DNA of 64,000 nucleotides. It comes from Acetobacter sp. DsW_063 (GTDB lineage Bacteria > Pseudomonadota > Alphaproteobacteria > Acetobacterales > Acetobacteraceae). The stretch lies in NCBI RefSeq assembly GCF_002153745.1, contig NZ_JOPL01000007.1, positions 1 to 64,000 of the forward strand, given 5' to 3'. Made by a program: the position numbers and the translations under genes. The notes beneath the pieces are model-generated. The model searched no databases. It saw only the letters and a list, made by a program, of their open reading frames with translations, and was not told the origin of the DNA. Shown here piece by piece: positions 10,539-19,653 of the stretch (positions within the stretch are counted from its first letter, which is position 1; each line of letters starts with the position of its first letter).

Positions 10539-11117
10539 TCAGGGGGAAACGGTCGCGCCCAGCACCTTGAGGAACTGCGCCAGCCAGGCCGGATGCGCGG
10601 GCCAGGCCGGAGCTGTAACGAGTTGATCATCCGTGATGGCTTCCGTCACAGCGATATCCGCATAAGTCCCGCCCGCCAATTCGACCTCAGGACGGCAAGC
10701 CGGATATGCAGAGACACGACGTCCCTTGACGAGGCCAGCAGCGGTGAGAATTTGCACTCCGTGACAGATGCAGGCGATGGGCCTGTCAGCAAATGCCCTG
10801 ACGAGTTTGAGCACATTTTCGTCAAGGCGAAGATATTCGGGCATCCGCCCGCCCGGGACGACCAGCCCAATATAGTCGTCTGTCGCAACCGTGGCAAAAT
10901 CCGCGTTCAACGCGAAATGATGTCCCGGCTTCTCGCTATAGGTCTGCGCGCCTTCAAAATCATGAATGGCGGTGATAACCGTGTCGCCTGCCTTCTTCCC
11001 CGGCGACACAACGTCCACCTTGTAACCGACCATCGTGAGCGCCTGAAACGGCACCATGATTTCGTAGTCTTCGACATAGTCGCCGGCTAGCATCAACAGC
11101 CTGATTTCGTCGGACAT
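10539..11117 (-). CDS. DJ-1/PfpI family protein
   Basis: 192 residues with the class I glutamine-amidotransferase-like fold. The elbow is [11 protein letters not shown], with nucleophile C118 and following H119. The family glutamate lies in the GDYVEDYE segment and the oxyanion loop is VVPGGRMPE. Relatives include PfpI-type peptidases/deglycases and isonitrile hydratases, so the exact activity is uncertain. It is followed 127 bases later by the HAD gene on the same strand and may be co-transcribed with it and with the MoaB-like gene upstream. Confidence 0.88.
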   Translation of the reverse strand: MSDEIRLLMLAGDYVEDYEIMVPFQALTMVGYKVDVVSPGKKAGDTVITAIHDFEGAQTYSEKPGHHFALNADFATVATDDYIGLVVPGGRMPEYLRLDENVLKLVRAFADRPIACICHGVQILTAAGLVKGRRVSAYPACRPEVELAGGTYADIAVTEAITDDQLVTAPAWPAHPAWLAQFLKVLGATVSP

Positions 11118-11160
11118 ACGCTTATCTCCTGTCGTTCGTATCTTGAGCGGACGCTTCGGC

Positions 11161-11691
11161 TCAACGTTCCTGCAGGCGCGGCATCAACTCCACGAAATTA
11201 CAGGGCTGAAACCGACTGTCGAGTTGGTGGACCAAAATGTCGTCCCAGCCGTCTTTGACGGCCCCGGTCGAGCCAGGCAGGGCGAAAAGATAGGTTCCTC
11301 TGGCGACGCCCGCGAGCGCTCTCGACTGTATCGTCGACGGCCCTATCTTCTGGTACGACAGCATCCGGAAGAGTTCGCCAAATCCCTCGATCCGCTTTTC
11401 CAAAACCTGCTCGAACGCCTCTGGCGTCACGTCCCGACCGGTCACGCCAGTGCCGCCGTTGGTGATCACGACGTCGATTTCCGGGTCGCCTATCCAGCGC
11501 TCAAGGGTCCGAACAAGCCGGACGACATCATCGGGCTCGATCGCGCGATCCGCCACTACGTGCCCTGCGCGCTCTATTCTTGCGACCAGAGTAGAGCCGG
11601 AGGTGTCCGTTTCGAGGGTTCTGGTGTCCGATACAGTCAGGACCGCAATCCTGACACGAAGGAATGGTTTTGTGGCGTCGATCTGGGGCAT
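11161..11691 (-). CDS. moaB: MoaB/Mog-like molybdopterin biosynthesis protein
   Basis: 176 residues of the MoaB/MogA fold, binding molybdopterin in molybdenum cofactor synthesis. The signature segments are [24 protein letters not shown] and [12 protein letters not shown]. The ATG at 11691 is preferred because family members begin just before [10 protein letters not shown]; an in-frame TTG 36 bases upstream is the alternative. No other moa genes are in view. Length and motifs favour MoaB over the adenylyltransferase MogA, with moderate certainty. Confidence 0.88.
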   Translation of the reverse strand: MPQIDATKPFLRVRIAVLTVSDTRTLETDTSGSTLVARIERAGHVVADRAIEPDDVVRLVRTLERWIGDPEIDVVITNGGTGVTGRDVTPEAFEQVLEKRIEGFGELFRMLSYQKIGPSTIQSRALAGVARGTYLFALPGSTGAVKDGWDDILVHQLDSRFQPCNFVELMPRLQER

Positions 11692-11855
11692 GCCGGAGGA
11701 TATTGATCCACAATCGAAGCACGTCAACCACGTGCAAAAATGTCACGCGAAGCGCCTATTGCCGTCGAAGCCGCGAGTTGAACCTGAATTTCACTATGAC
11801 ACAAAATGATTAAATTGTAAGAAACTTATGCACTTGGGGTTAGTTAGAACCTCCG

Positions 11856-13502
11856 ATGAGACAAAGAAAAGTAACAGCAATCAAGAGTCCTCGTGCTATG
11901 CTAAATAAAAATAAAAATAGCCGCACTCGGCGCTCAGTGAACGTTTTCCTGCGTTCCTTTGCCCCTGCGCCTCTGGCATGCGCAGGCTACCTTGCGCTGA
12001 TCGCGCCCGTCGCACACGCACAGTCGGCCAGTCAGGCGCCAGCGTCAGTGGCTGCGACGCCGACCGGTTCCGTCTCAGATACAAAGGCGGTGTCGAAGCC
12101 GGTCCGACCTGTTAGCTATGCCCCCCCAGAGCCGCGCTCCCCTCGACGCCGCCTCAGCGACGCCGATCTCCATCTTTATGTCACCCTGAACAAGCCGCCG
12201 CCGATGACCGGCTCGGACCGTCAGGGCCCGACGGAGATGCTGATGTATGGCAACCCGCATCTGTTCGGCGATTGGGGCGGGATACAGCCTTGGCTAACCA
12301 AACGCGGCATTTATCTGACTGTCGGCATCAACGAAGAATTCATGGGCAACGTCACGGGCGGCAAGCAGCGCGCCTACTCTGACGCGGGCCAGGTCGCAGC
12401 AGAACTCGACATTGACTGGGATAAACTCGCTGGCATCAACGAGTTCTGGACGCATATGCTGGTCGTTAACGGTCACGGTAACAACCTTGGCCGCCTTATC
12501 GGCGAGAACATTGCGCAACCCCAGCAGATTTACGGCGCACGGGGAAACGTAGTCGCCCATCTGGTCGCGCTTTACGGAGAAAAAGGCCTGTTTCGTAACC
12601 GGCTGAACATCGCCGCCGGATGGATTCCGACAGGAACGTTCTTCAACTACGATTATCTGGCCTGTTCATTTGTCAACGTAACCACCTGCGGAAACCCTGC
12701 TCCCGGAAAATACGTTCCCGGCGGTCGCGATTGGCCATCTGGCAACCTCGGCGCAGTCGTCCGAGTGTGGCCAACCCGGCAAGTTTACCTGATGGCCGGT
12801 CTTTTCGCGGTCAATTCGAGCAGCAGTTACAACGGCGGCATCTCAGGCTGGGCCTGGGCGCAACCGGGCCTCGGCAAGTTCTCGTCGCAGTTTGAAGTTG
12901 GCTGGCTCCCATCGTTCGGAAAGAACGATCTTATCGGTCATTACAAGCTCGGATACTTTTACGACAACGCTCGTTACCCGCATCTCTACGAAGACATCAA
13001 CGGGAACTCCTATCAGGCAACAGGCCTGCCGCGCCGATATCGCGCCGGTATGAATGTTGCGTGGTTTCTGGCTGACCAGATGCTTGTTCGCTACGGCAAA
13101 GGTCTCACAAACGGCCTGATCGCGTTTGGCGGGGCCGAGTATGCGAACGGCGCGACGGTCGCCATGCGTGATCACGCATGGATCAGCCTTCTGAGCGGAG
13201 GCTCCCCGTGGCATCGGCCGCTCGATCAGGTCGGCATCATGTACCACCACTTTGACATGAGCCACTCTGTCGCGCTGCAACAGGAGTCGTCTCAGGCCCT
13301 CGGCCTGCCTTACGTCTCAAATCAGTGGGGCGAGCCTTATGGCGTTCAGGGACATGAAAATGTCTGGGAAGCTTTCTACAGCGTGCATGTGCTGACAGGA
13401 ACCTCGGTTCAACCTGATTTTCAATACATTAACCACGTAAACGCCACGACCAAATTTCGTGACGCTGCGGTGCTCGGCGTGCAGATCAACACCATCCTGT
13501 AA
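11856..13502 (+). CDS. OprB-family carbohydrate porin
   Basis: Outer-membrane carbohydrate-selective porin, 548 residues. A basic N-terminus and hydrophobic stretch end at AHAQ, a signal peptidase site, followed by a low-complexity Ala/Ser/Pro linker. The barrel domain starts at about 125 with HLFGDWGGIQPWL, the OprB opening motif, and ends in strands finishing with INTIL. An alternative ATG at 11898 would shorten the cytoplasmic lead by 14 residues and is equally plausible. Acetic acid bacteria often carry OprB porins for sugar uptake ahead of periplasmic oxidation. A strong terminator follows. Confidence 0.9.
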   Translation: MRQRKVTAIKSPRAMLNKNKNSRTRRSVNVFLRSFAPAPLACAGYLALIAPVAHAQSASQAPASVAATPTGSVSDTKAVSKPVRPVSYAPPEPRSPRRRLSDADLHLYVTLNKPPPMTGSDRQGPTEMLMYGNPHLFGDWGGIQPWLTKRGIYLTVGINEEFMGNVTGGKQRAYSDAGQVAAELDIDWDKLAGINEFWTHMLVVNGHGNNLGRLIGENIAQPQQIYGARGNVVAHLVALYGEKGLFRNRLNIAAGWIPTGTFFNYDYLACSFVNVTTCGNPAPGKYVPGGRDWPSGNLGAVVRVWPTRQVYLMAGLFAVNSSSSYNGGISGWAWAQPGLGKFSSQFEVGWLPSFGKNDLIGHYKLGYFYDNARYPHLYEDINGNSYQATGLPRRYRAGMNVAWFLADQMLVRYGKGLTNGLIAFGGAEYANGATVAMRDHAWISLLSGGSPWHRPLDQVGIMYHHFDMSHSVALQQESSQALGLPYVSNQWGEPYGVQGHENVWEAFYSVHVLTGTSVQPDFQYINHVNATTKFRDAAVLGVQINTIL

Positions 13503-13526
13503 AGCGTGTCGCATTGCTAAAAAGCA

Positions 13527-13558
13527 GGGCGTCTCCACATTTATGGAGACGCCCTTTC
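13527..13558 (+). terminator. Rho-independent terminator of the porin gene
   Basis: An 11-bp perfect stem (GGGCGTCTCCA with TGGAGACGCCC), a 6-base loop and a short TTTCT run, 24 bases after the porin stop. Confidence 0.85.
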
Positions 13559-13718
13559 TGTATCCGCTGCTCAGAAATATCGAGCAATGCGTGACAGTAA
13601 TCTGTCATAACGCACGGTGGCTTCGACGTCGCAAGCTCATGCCGAAGATGATTACTGCGTGAAATACCCCCTGAAAATGAGCGAGCAGTGCACGCAAAGC
13701 CCCGCCCACAAATAAAAA

Positions 13719-13750
13719 AGGCGCAAGAAATAAATCTTGCGCCTCTTCCT
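13719..13750 (-). terminator. Rho-independent terminator of the decarboxylase gene (bidirectional in form)
   Basis: A 10-bp stem, AGGCGCAAGA with TCTTGCGCCT, and a 6-base loop. On the minus strand it is followed by a CTTTTTTATT tract, and on the plus strand by CTTCCTTTTT. It lies about 37 bases after the decarboxylase stop. Confidence 0.85.
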
Positions 13751-13787
13751 TTTTCACTCCCTACGCCTCGCAGGGAGATGAACAGGG

Positions 13788-14918
13788 TCAGATATAATGC
13801 TCGGTCAGCGGCGCGAAACCATTGAAACGAGTCGAGCAGTAGGTCGACACATACGCCCCGGTCGATAAAAGTTCGACGCGATCGCCAGCGTTTAGTGCGT
13901 CCGGAAGCGCGTAGGGACTCCGCTCATACATGATGTCAGCTCCGTCACATGTGGGGCCAGCGATGGCTACAGCCGAAACGGCTCCACCGTCATGTTGCGT
14001 GCGGATGTCGTAACGGATGGACTCGCCCTCCGTCTCAGCCAAACCGCCGAAGCGTCCGATATCAAGATACACCCAACGCGGACCATCCTCGCGGCCACGG
14101 CGACTGACGAGCACGACTTCCGCAGACACCACGCCCGCAGCGCCGACGATGAAGCGTCCCGGTTCGACCAGCATTTCGGGGAGCGCATTCCCGAAATGCT
14201 TGGTCATGGCGGAGCAGATCGCGTCGCCGAACTGCTCAATCTCCGGCACGTCATCGCGATAACGAATGGGAAAACCGCCGCCGAGATTCACCATACGCAG
14301 ATCAAGGCCAGTCGCAGACAGATCTGTCACCAGCGAAGCCACACGAGCGATTGCGGCTTCGTAAGCGTCCGCCGACAACTGCTGGCTTCCGACGTGGAAC
14401 GACAGACCGTACGGGTCGAGGCCCAATTCGCGAGCATGCAGCATCAGTTCACGCGCGCTCTCGACCGTTGTCCCGAATTTGCGCGAAAGCGGCCACTCGG
14501 CGCCATAATTGTCGACGAGCAGGCGGCAATAGACCTTCGAGCCAGGCGCGTAACGGGCAATTTTCTCTAATTCCTCGAGAGAATCAAAGACATACAGCCG
14601 AACGCCGACAGCGAAGGCAGCCTGAATGGCGGATACCTTCTTTACGGTGTTGCCGAAGGAAATGTCGTCAGGGCTGGCGCCGGCGTCGAGGCAGAGACGA
14701 ATCTCCTCCCACGAAGCCGCGTCGAAACGGGAGCCGAGCGACACCAACCGCTCAAGGATGGGGCGAGCGGGATTAGCCTTGACGGCGTAGTAGATCAGGG
14801 CGAGCGGGAGCGCGCCCTGCAGGCGACGAAAACGATCCTCAACCTCATCAACGTCGACGACCAGGCAAGGCGTAGCGGGCTGCTCGTCGGCGAGGAATTG
14901 TGAAATTTTGGGTGTCAT
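13788..14918 (-). CDS. Ornithine/lysine decarboxylase, fold type III PLP enzyme
   Basis: 376 residues of the alanine-racemase-fold basic amino acid decarboxylases, making putrescine from ornithine and/or cadaverine from lysine in the cytosol. PLP lysine K47 lies in YYAVKANP. Other motifs are FHVGSQQ, the glycine loop NLGGGFP, the phosphate-binding EPGR, and the dimer-interface catalytic cysteine in GPTCDGAD. The C-terminal substrate tyrosine is in GAYVSTYCSTRFNGF. Family members in alphaproteobacteria often act on both substrates. It is monocistronic, with a long leader upstream and a strong terminator downstream. Confidence 0.9.
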   Translation of the reverse strand: MTPKISQFLADEQPATPCLVVDVDEVEDRFRRLQGALPLALIYYAVKANPARPILERLVSLGSRFDAASWEEIRLCLDAGASPDDISFGNTVKKVSAIQAAFAVGVRLYVFDSLEELEKIARYAPGSKVYCRLLVDNYGAEWPLSRKFGTTVESARELMLHARELGLDPYGLSFHVGSQQLSADAYEAAIARVASLVTDLSATGLDLRMVNLGGGFPIRYRDDVPEIEQFGDAICSAMTKHFGNALPEMLVEPGRFIVGAAGVVSAEVVLVSRRGREDGPRWVYLDIGRFGGLAETEGESIRYDIRTQHDGGAVSAVAIAGPTCDGADIMYERSPYALPDALNAGDRVELLSTGAYVSTYCSTRFNGFAPLTEHYI

Positions 14919-15140
14919 CGCACTTTAATCCCTGTCTGGACCTGCAATTTGATGCAGGTGAGTTGCGAAACGGTCTAACGGACCAGCGACCAAAAACGAG
15001 CTCCATCCAGGAGCCCCGATTGCCAGAACGCTTGACGTCGTTGCGTAACCTCAGTGGGCCAGTGGCACGTGCGTTGTTGCGTGGGACGCGCATATGGGGC
15101 CAAACAGCCCCCAACGCAACAGGATTTTTATGAAATTCGA
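14919..15140 (-). promoter_or_regulatory. Structured leader of the decarboxylase gene, candidate speF-type RNA
   Basis: The roughly 200 bases before the decarboxylase can fold into several hairpins. One is ACCTGCA/TGCAGGT at 14940-14959, just before the start. Others are GGGGC/GCCCC near 15090 and GGTC/GACC near 14975. An in-phase leader frame beginning MELVFGRW near 15005 runs into the coding region. A conserved speF leader motif is known upstream of alphaproteobacterial ornithine decarboxylase genes. I identify this leader as a candidate only from position and structure, not by matching the consensus. Confidence 0.4.
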
Positions 15141-15228
15141 AAAAAACTGGCGAAGACGATAATAACCCTTATAATAGCTGGAGATTATTGAATTTTTTAA
15201 GACACCTTCATCTGTGCGGCCGGGCTAT

Positions 15229-16320
15229 ATGGATCGCCGCTCCAAGCGAGGCTCCTTGACCTTAACTCCCCCTATCGAAAACTCCATGCAAGACACGCCG
15301 CACGGCGATTCCGATGTGCGACTGGCCGACGACATAGTTCAGCCTAGCGCCGATAGCGCAGCACATGGCGAGGCAGCGCAGGTTATGGAGCCCGTTCCCT
15401 CACCGCTTGCACTGACAAAGCGGCAGTGGGCCTGGGCAGCCAAGGCTACGGTAAAAGCGCTGCTCTCCGGTCCGACCACCCTCGTCTCCGCCGGTTGCGC
15501 TTTTTATACGACTCTCGCGCTCTTTCCTTCGATCAGCATTCTGATTTCTATCTATGGATTGGCGTTCGACGTTCAAAGCGTCGCGACGCAGCTCAATACT
15601 GTAAGGCGCCTGCTCCCGCCCGCTGCGTTCACACTTATTGAGGACCGGATTCAAATTCTTGTATCGGAGCCACACAGCTCCCTTACGCTCAATCTTCTGA
15701 TCTCAACGCTAATCGCGCTCTGGTCCGCCTCCGCTGGCGTAAAAGCGATCCTTTCCTCCCTGAACATTGCCTATGACGCTGAAGAAAAGCGCGGATTTCT
15801 GGCCTTTCAGGCTCTTGCGCTAGGGATGACGCTCGCGTCGACGATCGGTGTCTGCCTCAGCGTGGCGATCCTTGTTGCGATCCCCGTTGCACTCAAATAC
15901 TTGCCTGCACTTTTACTAATAGACCCACCCGCAGGATCTATCGAATTCGCCGTGCGTATGAGCGGCTTGGGCGTCATGACCGCGTTTATGATCACGACCC
16001 TGATGGCGCTCTATCGCTTCGGCCCGAGCCGTACGCATGCGCAATGGCGTTGGGTCGCCCCCGGCGCCGTGATTAGCACGATCTTGTGGATCGTATCGGC
16101 ATCGGGGTTTTCCTACTATGTTGCGCACCTCGCCAACTACACGAGCACCTATGGACCGCTCGGGGCCGTAGTGGCGATCATGATGTGGTTCTTTGTCAGC
16201 GCTTGGGTTGTGCTGCTCGGCGCGGAGCTGAACGCCGAACTTGAGGCGTTTTCATTGTCGTCCGGACCTCGCAAGGTCGGTCCCGGCGACACCCGCCTAC
16301 ACGGGGGACGAAAAATTTGA
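15229..16320 (+). CDS. YihY/BrkB-family inner membrane protein
   Basis: 363 residues from the ATG at 15229; a GTG at 15214 and an ATG at 15288 are alternatives. A polar cytoplasmic N-terminus of about 70 residues is followed by six predicted membrane helices. The family signature AGCAFYTTLALFPSI is in the first helix. Later segments include LWSASAGVKAI, the helix pair at about 185-260, TYGPLGAVVAIMMWF and LLGAELNAELE. YihY proteins were once called ribonuclease BN by mistake; their real role, perhaps in transport or envelope function, is unknown. It runs divergently from the decarboxylase. Confidence 0.88.
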   Translation: MDRRSKRGSLTLTPPIENSMQDTPHGDSDVRLADDIVQPSADSAAHGEAAQVMEPVPSPLALTKRQWAWAAKATVKALLSGPTTLVSAGCAFYTTLALFPSISILISIYGLAFDVQSVATQLNTVRRLLPPAAFTLIEDRIQILVSEPHSSLTLNLLISTLIALWSASAGVKAILSSLNIAYDAEEKRGFLAFQALALGMTLASTIGVCLSVAILVAIPVALKYLPALLLIDPPAGSIEFAVRMSGLGVMTAFMITTLMALYRFGPSRTHAQWRWVAPGAVISTILWIVSASGFSYYVAHLANYTSTYGPLGAVVAIMMWFFVSAWVVLLGAELNAELEAFSLSSGPRKVGPGDTRLHGGRKI

Positions 16321-16615
16321 GCACTCCCCTTAATCAGATTATTGCATCGCTCCTACGAGATCTGGAACCAAGCGCATCACCGTTCACGCCGCACCACAGT
16401 AAGAGGCTTCAAGCTTTGTTCTGATGGGGTATGCGTCACGCAAGGCGCTCGGCAGGTTGGACGCTGTCTCAACCTTAAACGGGCGCGCTCTGTGCGTATT
16501 TTGGTTACGAGATTGCGGGCCTCAAACGTCTCAAAACGAGGTGCGGTGACCACTTATAGCCGTTTGAGGGTCGATTTCGACGAGAACAAGGCCAAGCGTA
16601 TTTCTGCTTCGGAAA
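16321..16615. other. Intergenic with a long-loop inverted repeat
   Basis: No gene is visible. CCTCAAACG at 16520-16528 pairs with CGTTTGAGG at 16561-16569 across a 32-base loop, about 50 bases past the RlpA-like gene's stop on its strand. This could act as a weak terminator for that gene. Confidence 0.35.
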
Positions 16616-17143
16616 CTAGTGCTCTGGCGCCTGCGCAACCTCAAGCGGCTCTACATCGCTTCCGGAGGCCGGAGTGACTTTCACATGTGCGACACCAGCG
16701 CCAAGCATGCCAATTCGCGCGGCGGCCGCGTGAGACAGGTCGATAATGCGTCCGCGCGCATAAGGTCCACGGTCATTCACGGTCACGACGACCGAACGAC
16801 CGGTCTCTTCCGATTCGACAAGGAGTTTGGACCCTATTGGAGCGGTTGGGTGCGCCGCGGTCAGTTCAGCCTGATTGAAGCGGCCGCCCTGCGCGTTCCG
16901 ACGGCCGGAAAACCGCCCGCCATACCAACTCGCAACACCTTTCTGTGTCCATGCGTGAGTGGCCGAGGCCAATTCGTGCGCCCTGCGGGAGAGAGCTTCA
17001 CGTACCGAAGCGGCCCAGGACGTGTGAGCAGGCGTCGCATCAACCGAAGGGCCGCTCGCCGTGGCGTCGGCCGCCGCCAGGAAGCCAGAAAGGGCAAGGG
17101 TAAAGTAAACGCCCCGCTGAATTTTCCCGCGTTGTAACCGCAC
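16616..17143 (-). CDS. RlpA-like exported protein (double-psi beta-barrel)
   Basis: 175 residues with a signal peptide (cleavage near ATASG), a helical spacer of about 35 residues, and then the RlpA-like domain: GVASWYGGRFSGRRNAQGG, ELTAAHPT, PIGSKLLV, VTVNDRGPYA and IIDLSHAAA. Full RlpA proteins act on denuded peptidoglycan at the septum and often carry a SPOR domain. This one has none, so binding or cleavage of cell-wall glycan is inferred only from the domain. It is transcribed divergently from aroQ. Confidence 0.88.
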   Translation of the reverse strand: MRLQRGKIQRGVYFTLALSGFLAAADATASGPSVDATPAHTSWAASVREALSRRAHELASATHAWTQKGVASWYGGRFSGRRNAQGGRFNQAELTAAHPTAPIGSKLLVESEETGRSVVVTVNDRGPYARGRIIDLSHAAAARIGMLGAGVAHVKVTPASGSDVEPLEVAQAPEH

Positions 17144-17360
17144 CCAACTTTCTCACACCTGTTTCAACCAGCGACCACCAAAGCCGCCCTTGAACGCAAT
17201 TACAAGAAAAAAGCGTAATTACATGGTTTCAAAGGCGCTCCGGCGCGGGGTCTATCGTGGATTTTCACCATGCAGGATCGTCAATCCCAACGACGCTGTC
17301 GGCGCAAGAGAACACGCTGCTCTTGGAGTGGATCGCGCGGCGTGCTAACGGCCCGTCATC

Positions 17361-17816
17361 ATGGAGCGCCCTCTCATCGCCGTATTCAACGGCCCCAACC
17401 TCAACATGCTTGGCCTTCGCCAACCGGAAGTCTACGGACGCGCCACGCTGGACGACGTAGAACTGTTATGCGCGCAGACGGCCGAACGCCTCGACGTGGC
17501 GATCGATTTTCGTCAGACCAACGGCGAGGGCGAGCTTATTTCCTGGGTGCAGGAATGCAGGGGACGAGCGCAAGGCATCATCATCAACCCGGCGGGCTAC
17601 TCACACACATCGGTGGCTCTGCTTGACGCGTTGCTGGCCGTCGATCTGCCCGTTATCGAGGTTCATATCTCGAATATCCACCGCCGGGAGCCTTTCCGCC
17701 ACCATTCATACGTTTCGCGGGGCGCGCTCGGCGTGATCTGCGGGCTTGGCGTGCCGGGCTATGCGCTGGCGCTTCAGGCCATGACTGACATCATCATTAA
17801 CGAGGACCTTCAATGA
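17361..17816 (+). CDS. aroQ: 3-dehydroquinate dehydratase, type II
   Basis: Third step of the shikimate pathway: 3-dehydroquinate to 3-dehydroshikimate. It has 151 residues, the usual type II length. [10 protein letters not shown] is the N-terminal signature, with catalytic Y25 in [14 protein letters not shown] and VEVHISN-type segments form the active site (here [13 protein letters not shown]). The start is the ATG at 17361. Its stop overlaps accB by 4 bases (ATGA), so aromatic amino acid and fatty acid synthesis genes share one operon, an arrangement seen in many proteobacteria. Confidence 0.96.
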   Translation: MERPLIAVFNGPNLNMLGLRQPEVYGRATLDDVELLCAQTAERLDVAIDFRQTNGEGELISWVQECRGRAQGIIINPAGYSHTSVALLDALLAVDLPVIEVHISNIHRREPFRHHSYVSRGALGVICGLGVPGYALALQAMTDIIINEDLQ

Positions 17817-18277
17817 GCCAGATGCTCGTGGACGCGGATGCCATACGGGCATTGGCGAACATTCTGAACGACACCGGACTGACCGAGATCGAGGTTTCGG
17901 AGAAAGACAGCCGCATCCGCGTCGTCCGCGCCGCCGCCCCCGTCGCCGCTCACGCAGTCGCCCCCGTCGCGGTGGCGGCGCCCGCCGCCCCTGCACCTGC
18001 CGCTACGCCAGTTCCAACGGCTCCGGCAGATCTGTCCAAACACCCCGGCGCCGTGAACAGCCCGATGGTTGGCGTCGCCTATCTCGCGCCCGACCCGTCG
18101 TCTCCTCCGTTCGTCGCCGTTGGACAGACCGTGACCGCAGGACAGACGCTGCTGCTTATCGAAGCGATGAAGACCTTCAACCAGATCAAGGCCCCGAAAG
18201 GCGGCACGCTGAAGCAGGTCCTCGTGACGTCCGGCGATCCGGTCGAGTTCGGTCAGCCTCTCGTCATCGTCGAGTGA
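17813..18277 (+). CDS. accB: Acetyl-CoA carboxylase biotin carboxyl carrier protein
   Basis: BCCP subunit of acetyl-CoA carboxylase, 154 residues. It has an N-terminal segment that binds biotin carboxylase, an Ala/Pro-rich flexible linker at about 40-72, and the biotinyl domain at about 78-154 with the biotin site EAMKT at K120. The overlap with aroQ (ATGA) and the one-base overlap with accC (TGATG) show tight coupling of the three genes. Confidence 0.97.
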   Translation: MSQMLVDADAIRALANILNDTGLTEIEVSEKDSRIRVVRAAAPVAAHAVAPVAVAAPAAPAPAATPVPTAPADLSKHPGAVNSPMVGVAYLAPDPSSPPFVAVGQTVTAGQTLLLIEAMKTFNQIKAPKGGTLKQVLVTSGDPVEFGQPLVIVE

Positions 18278-19620
18278 TGTTCTCCAAGATCCTCATCGCC
18301 AATCGAGGCGAAATCGCCCTGCGCGTGCTCCGCGCCTGTCGCGAAATGGGCATCCGCACCGTGGCCGTCCACTCCACCGTGGACGCCGACGCAATGCACG
18401 TCCGCCTCGCGGATGAAGCTGTGTGCATAGGCCCGCCGACAGCGCGCGAGTCCTATTTGAATGTCGCGGCGATTCTTTCCGCCGCCACGATCACCGGCGC
18501 CGAAGCGATCCATCCCGGATACGGCTTCCTGTCGGAAAACGCGGATTTCGCCGAAACCGTGGAAGCACACGGTCTGACCTTCATCGGCCCGACCGCGCAG
18601 CACATCCGCACGATGGGCGACAAGATCAGCGCAAAAACGACTATGCAAGCGCTTGGCGTGCCGTTGGTCCCCGGCTCCGACGGCGAACTGGTCAACCTCG
18701 ATCAGGCGCGCGAAGTCGCGGCTCAGATCGGCTATCCCGTGCTGATCAAAGCCGCGGCTGGCGGCGGTGGGCGCGGCATGAAAGTCGCGCATGACGAGAG
18801 CGAGATCGCCGAAGCCTGGAGCGTAGCCCGCACCGAGGCTCTGGCCGCGTTCGGCAACGACGCTGTCTACCTTGAGAAATACCTTGATCGGCCGCGCCAC
18901 ATCGAGCTGCAGATTCTCGGAGACACACACGGCAACGTGGTGCATTTCGGCGAACGCGACTGCTCGTTGCAGCGCCGTCACCAGAAGCTGCTCGAAGAAG
19001 CGGGGTCCCCTGCTCTGACAGCTGCCGAGCGCGACGCGATCGGCGCCACGGCGACAGCGGCGCTGTCGAAGATGGGTTACCGCAATGCGGGCACGCTGGA
19101 GTTCCTGTATCAGGACGGCCAGTTCTGCTTCATCGAGATGAACACTCGTCTGCAGGTCGAACATCCAGTGACCGAAATGGTCTGCGACATCGATCTGGTC
19201 CGCGAACAGATACGCATCGCGGCGGGCGAGCCTCTTGGCTACGAGCAGAAGGACATCACCTTCTCCGGTCATGCCATCGAGTGCCGCATCAACGCCGAAG
19301 ACCCTGAGACGTTTGCGCCGAGCCCCGGCTCAATCACCATGTTCCACCCGCCCGGCGGGCCGGGCGTGCGCATGGACAGCGCGATCTTCACGGGATACCG
19401 CGTGCCGCCGTATTACGACAGCATGGTCGCCAAACTGATCGTCCACGCCCCGACGCGCGACGCCGCCATCCGACGGATGCAGCGCGCGCTGGACGAAATC
19501 GTCGTGGAAGGCGTTAAGACGGTCATCCCGTTGCACCGCCGCATCATGGCGGATCCGGAGTTCCAGAAGGGCGACTACACCATCCACTGGCTTGAGCGGT
19601 TCACAGCCCGCAAGGGCTGA
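18277..19620 (+). CDS. accC: Acetyl-CoA carboxylase, biotin carboxylase subunit
   Basis: ATP-dependent carboxylation of BCCP-bound biotin, the first half-reaction of malonyl-CoA synthesis. It has 447 residues, full length. The order is [11 protein letters not shown] [20 protein letters not shown], the ATP-grasp glycine loop [22 protein letters not shown], the metal and catalytic segment [16 protein letters not shown], and the C-terminal [13 protein letters not shown]. The ATG at 18277 shares its A with the accB stop; a GTG one codon earlier is possible. A long palindromic hairpin follows. Confidence 0.97.
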   Translation: MFSKILIANRGEIALRVLRACREMGIRTVAVHSTVDADAMHVRLADEAVCIGPPTARESYLNVAAILSAATITGAEAIHPGYGFLSENADFAETVEAHGLTFIGPTAQHIRTMGDKISAKTTMQALGVPLVPGSDGELVNLDQAREVAAQIGYPVLIKAAAGGGGRGMKVAHDESEIAEAWSVARTEALAAFGNDAVYLEKYLDRPRHIELQILGDTHGNVVHFGERDCSLQRRHQKLLEEAGSPALTAAERDAIGATATAALSKMGYRNAGTLEFLYQDGQFCFIEMNTRLQVEHPVTEMVCDIDLVREQIRIAAGEPLGYEQKDITFSGHAIECRINAEDPETFAPSPGSITMFHPPGGPGVRMDSAIFTGYRVPPYYDSMVAKLIVHAPTRDAAIRRMQRALDEIVVEGVKTVIPLHRRIMADPEFQKGDYTIHWLERFTARKG

Positions 19621-19625
19621 CCATT

Positions 19626-19653
19626 GCGGTCGCCCCTGATCAGGGGCGACCGC
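19626..19653. terminator. 28-bp perfect palindrome between convergent genes
   Basis: GCGGTCGCCCCT, loop GATC, AGGGGCGACCGC: a 12-bp stem and tetraloop 5 bases after the accC stop. The stop codon of the convergent hydrolase gene begins in the loop. There is no T tract, but it is very stable and can serve both directions. Confidence 0.7.
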
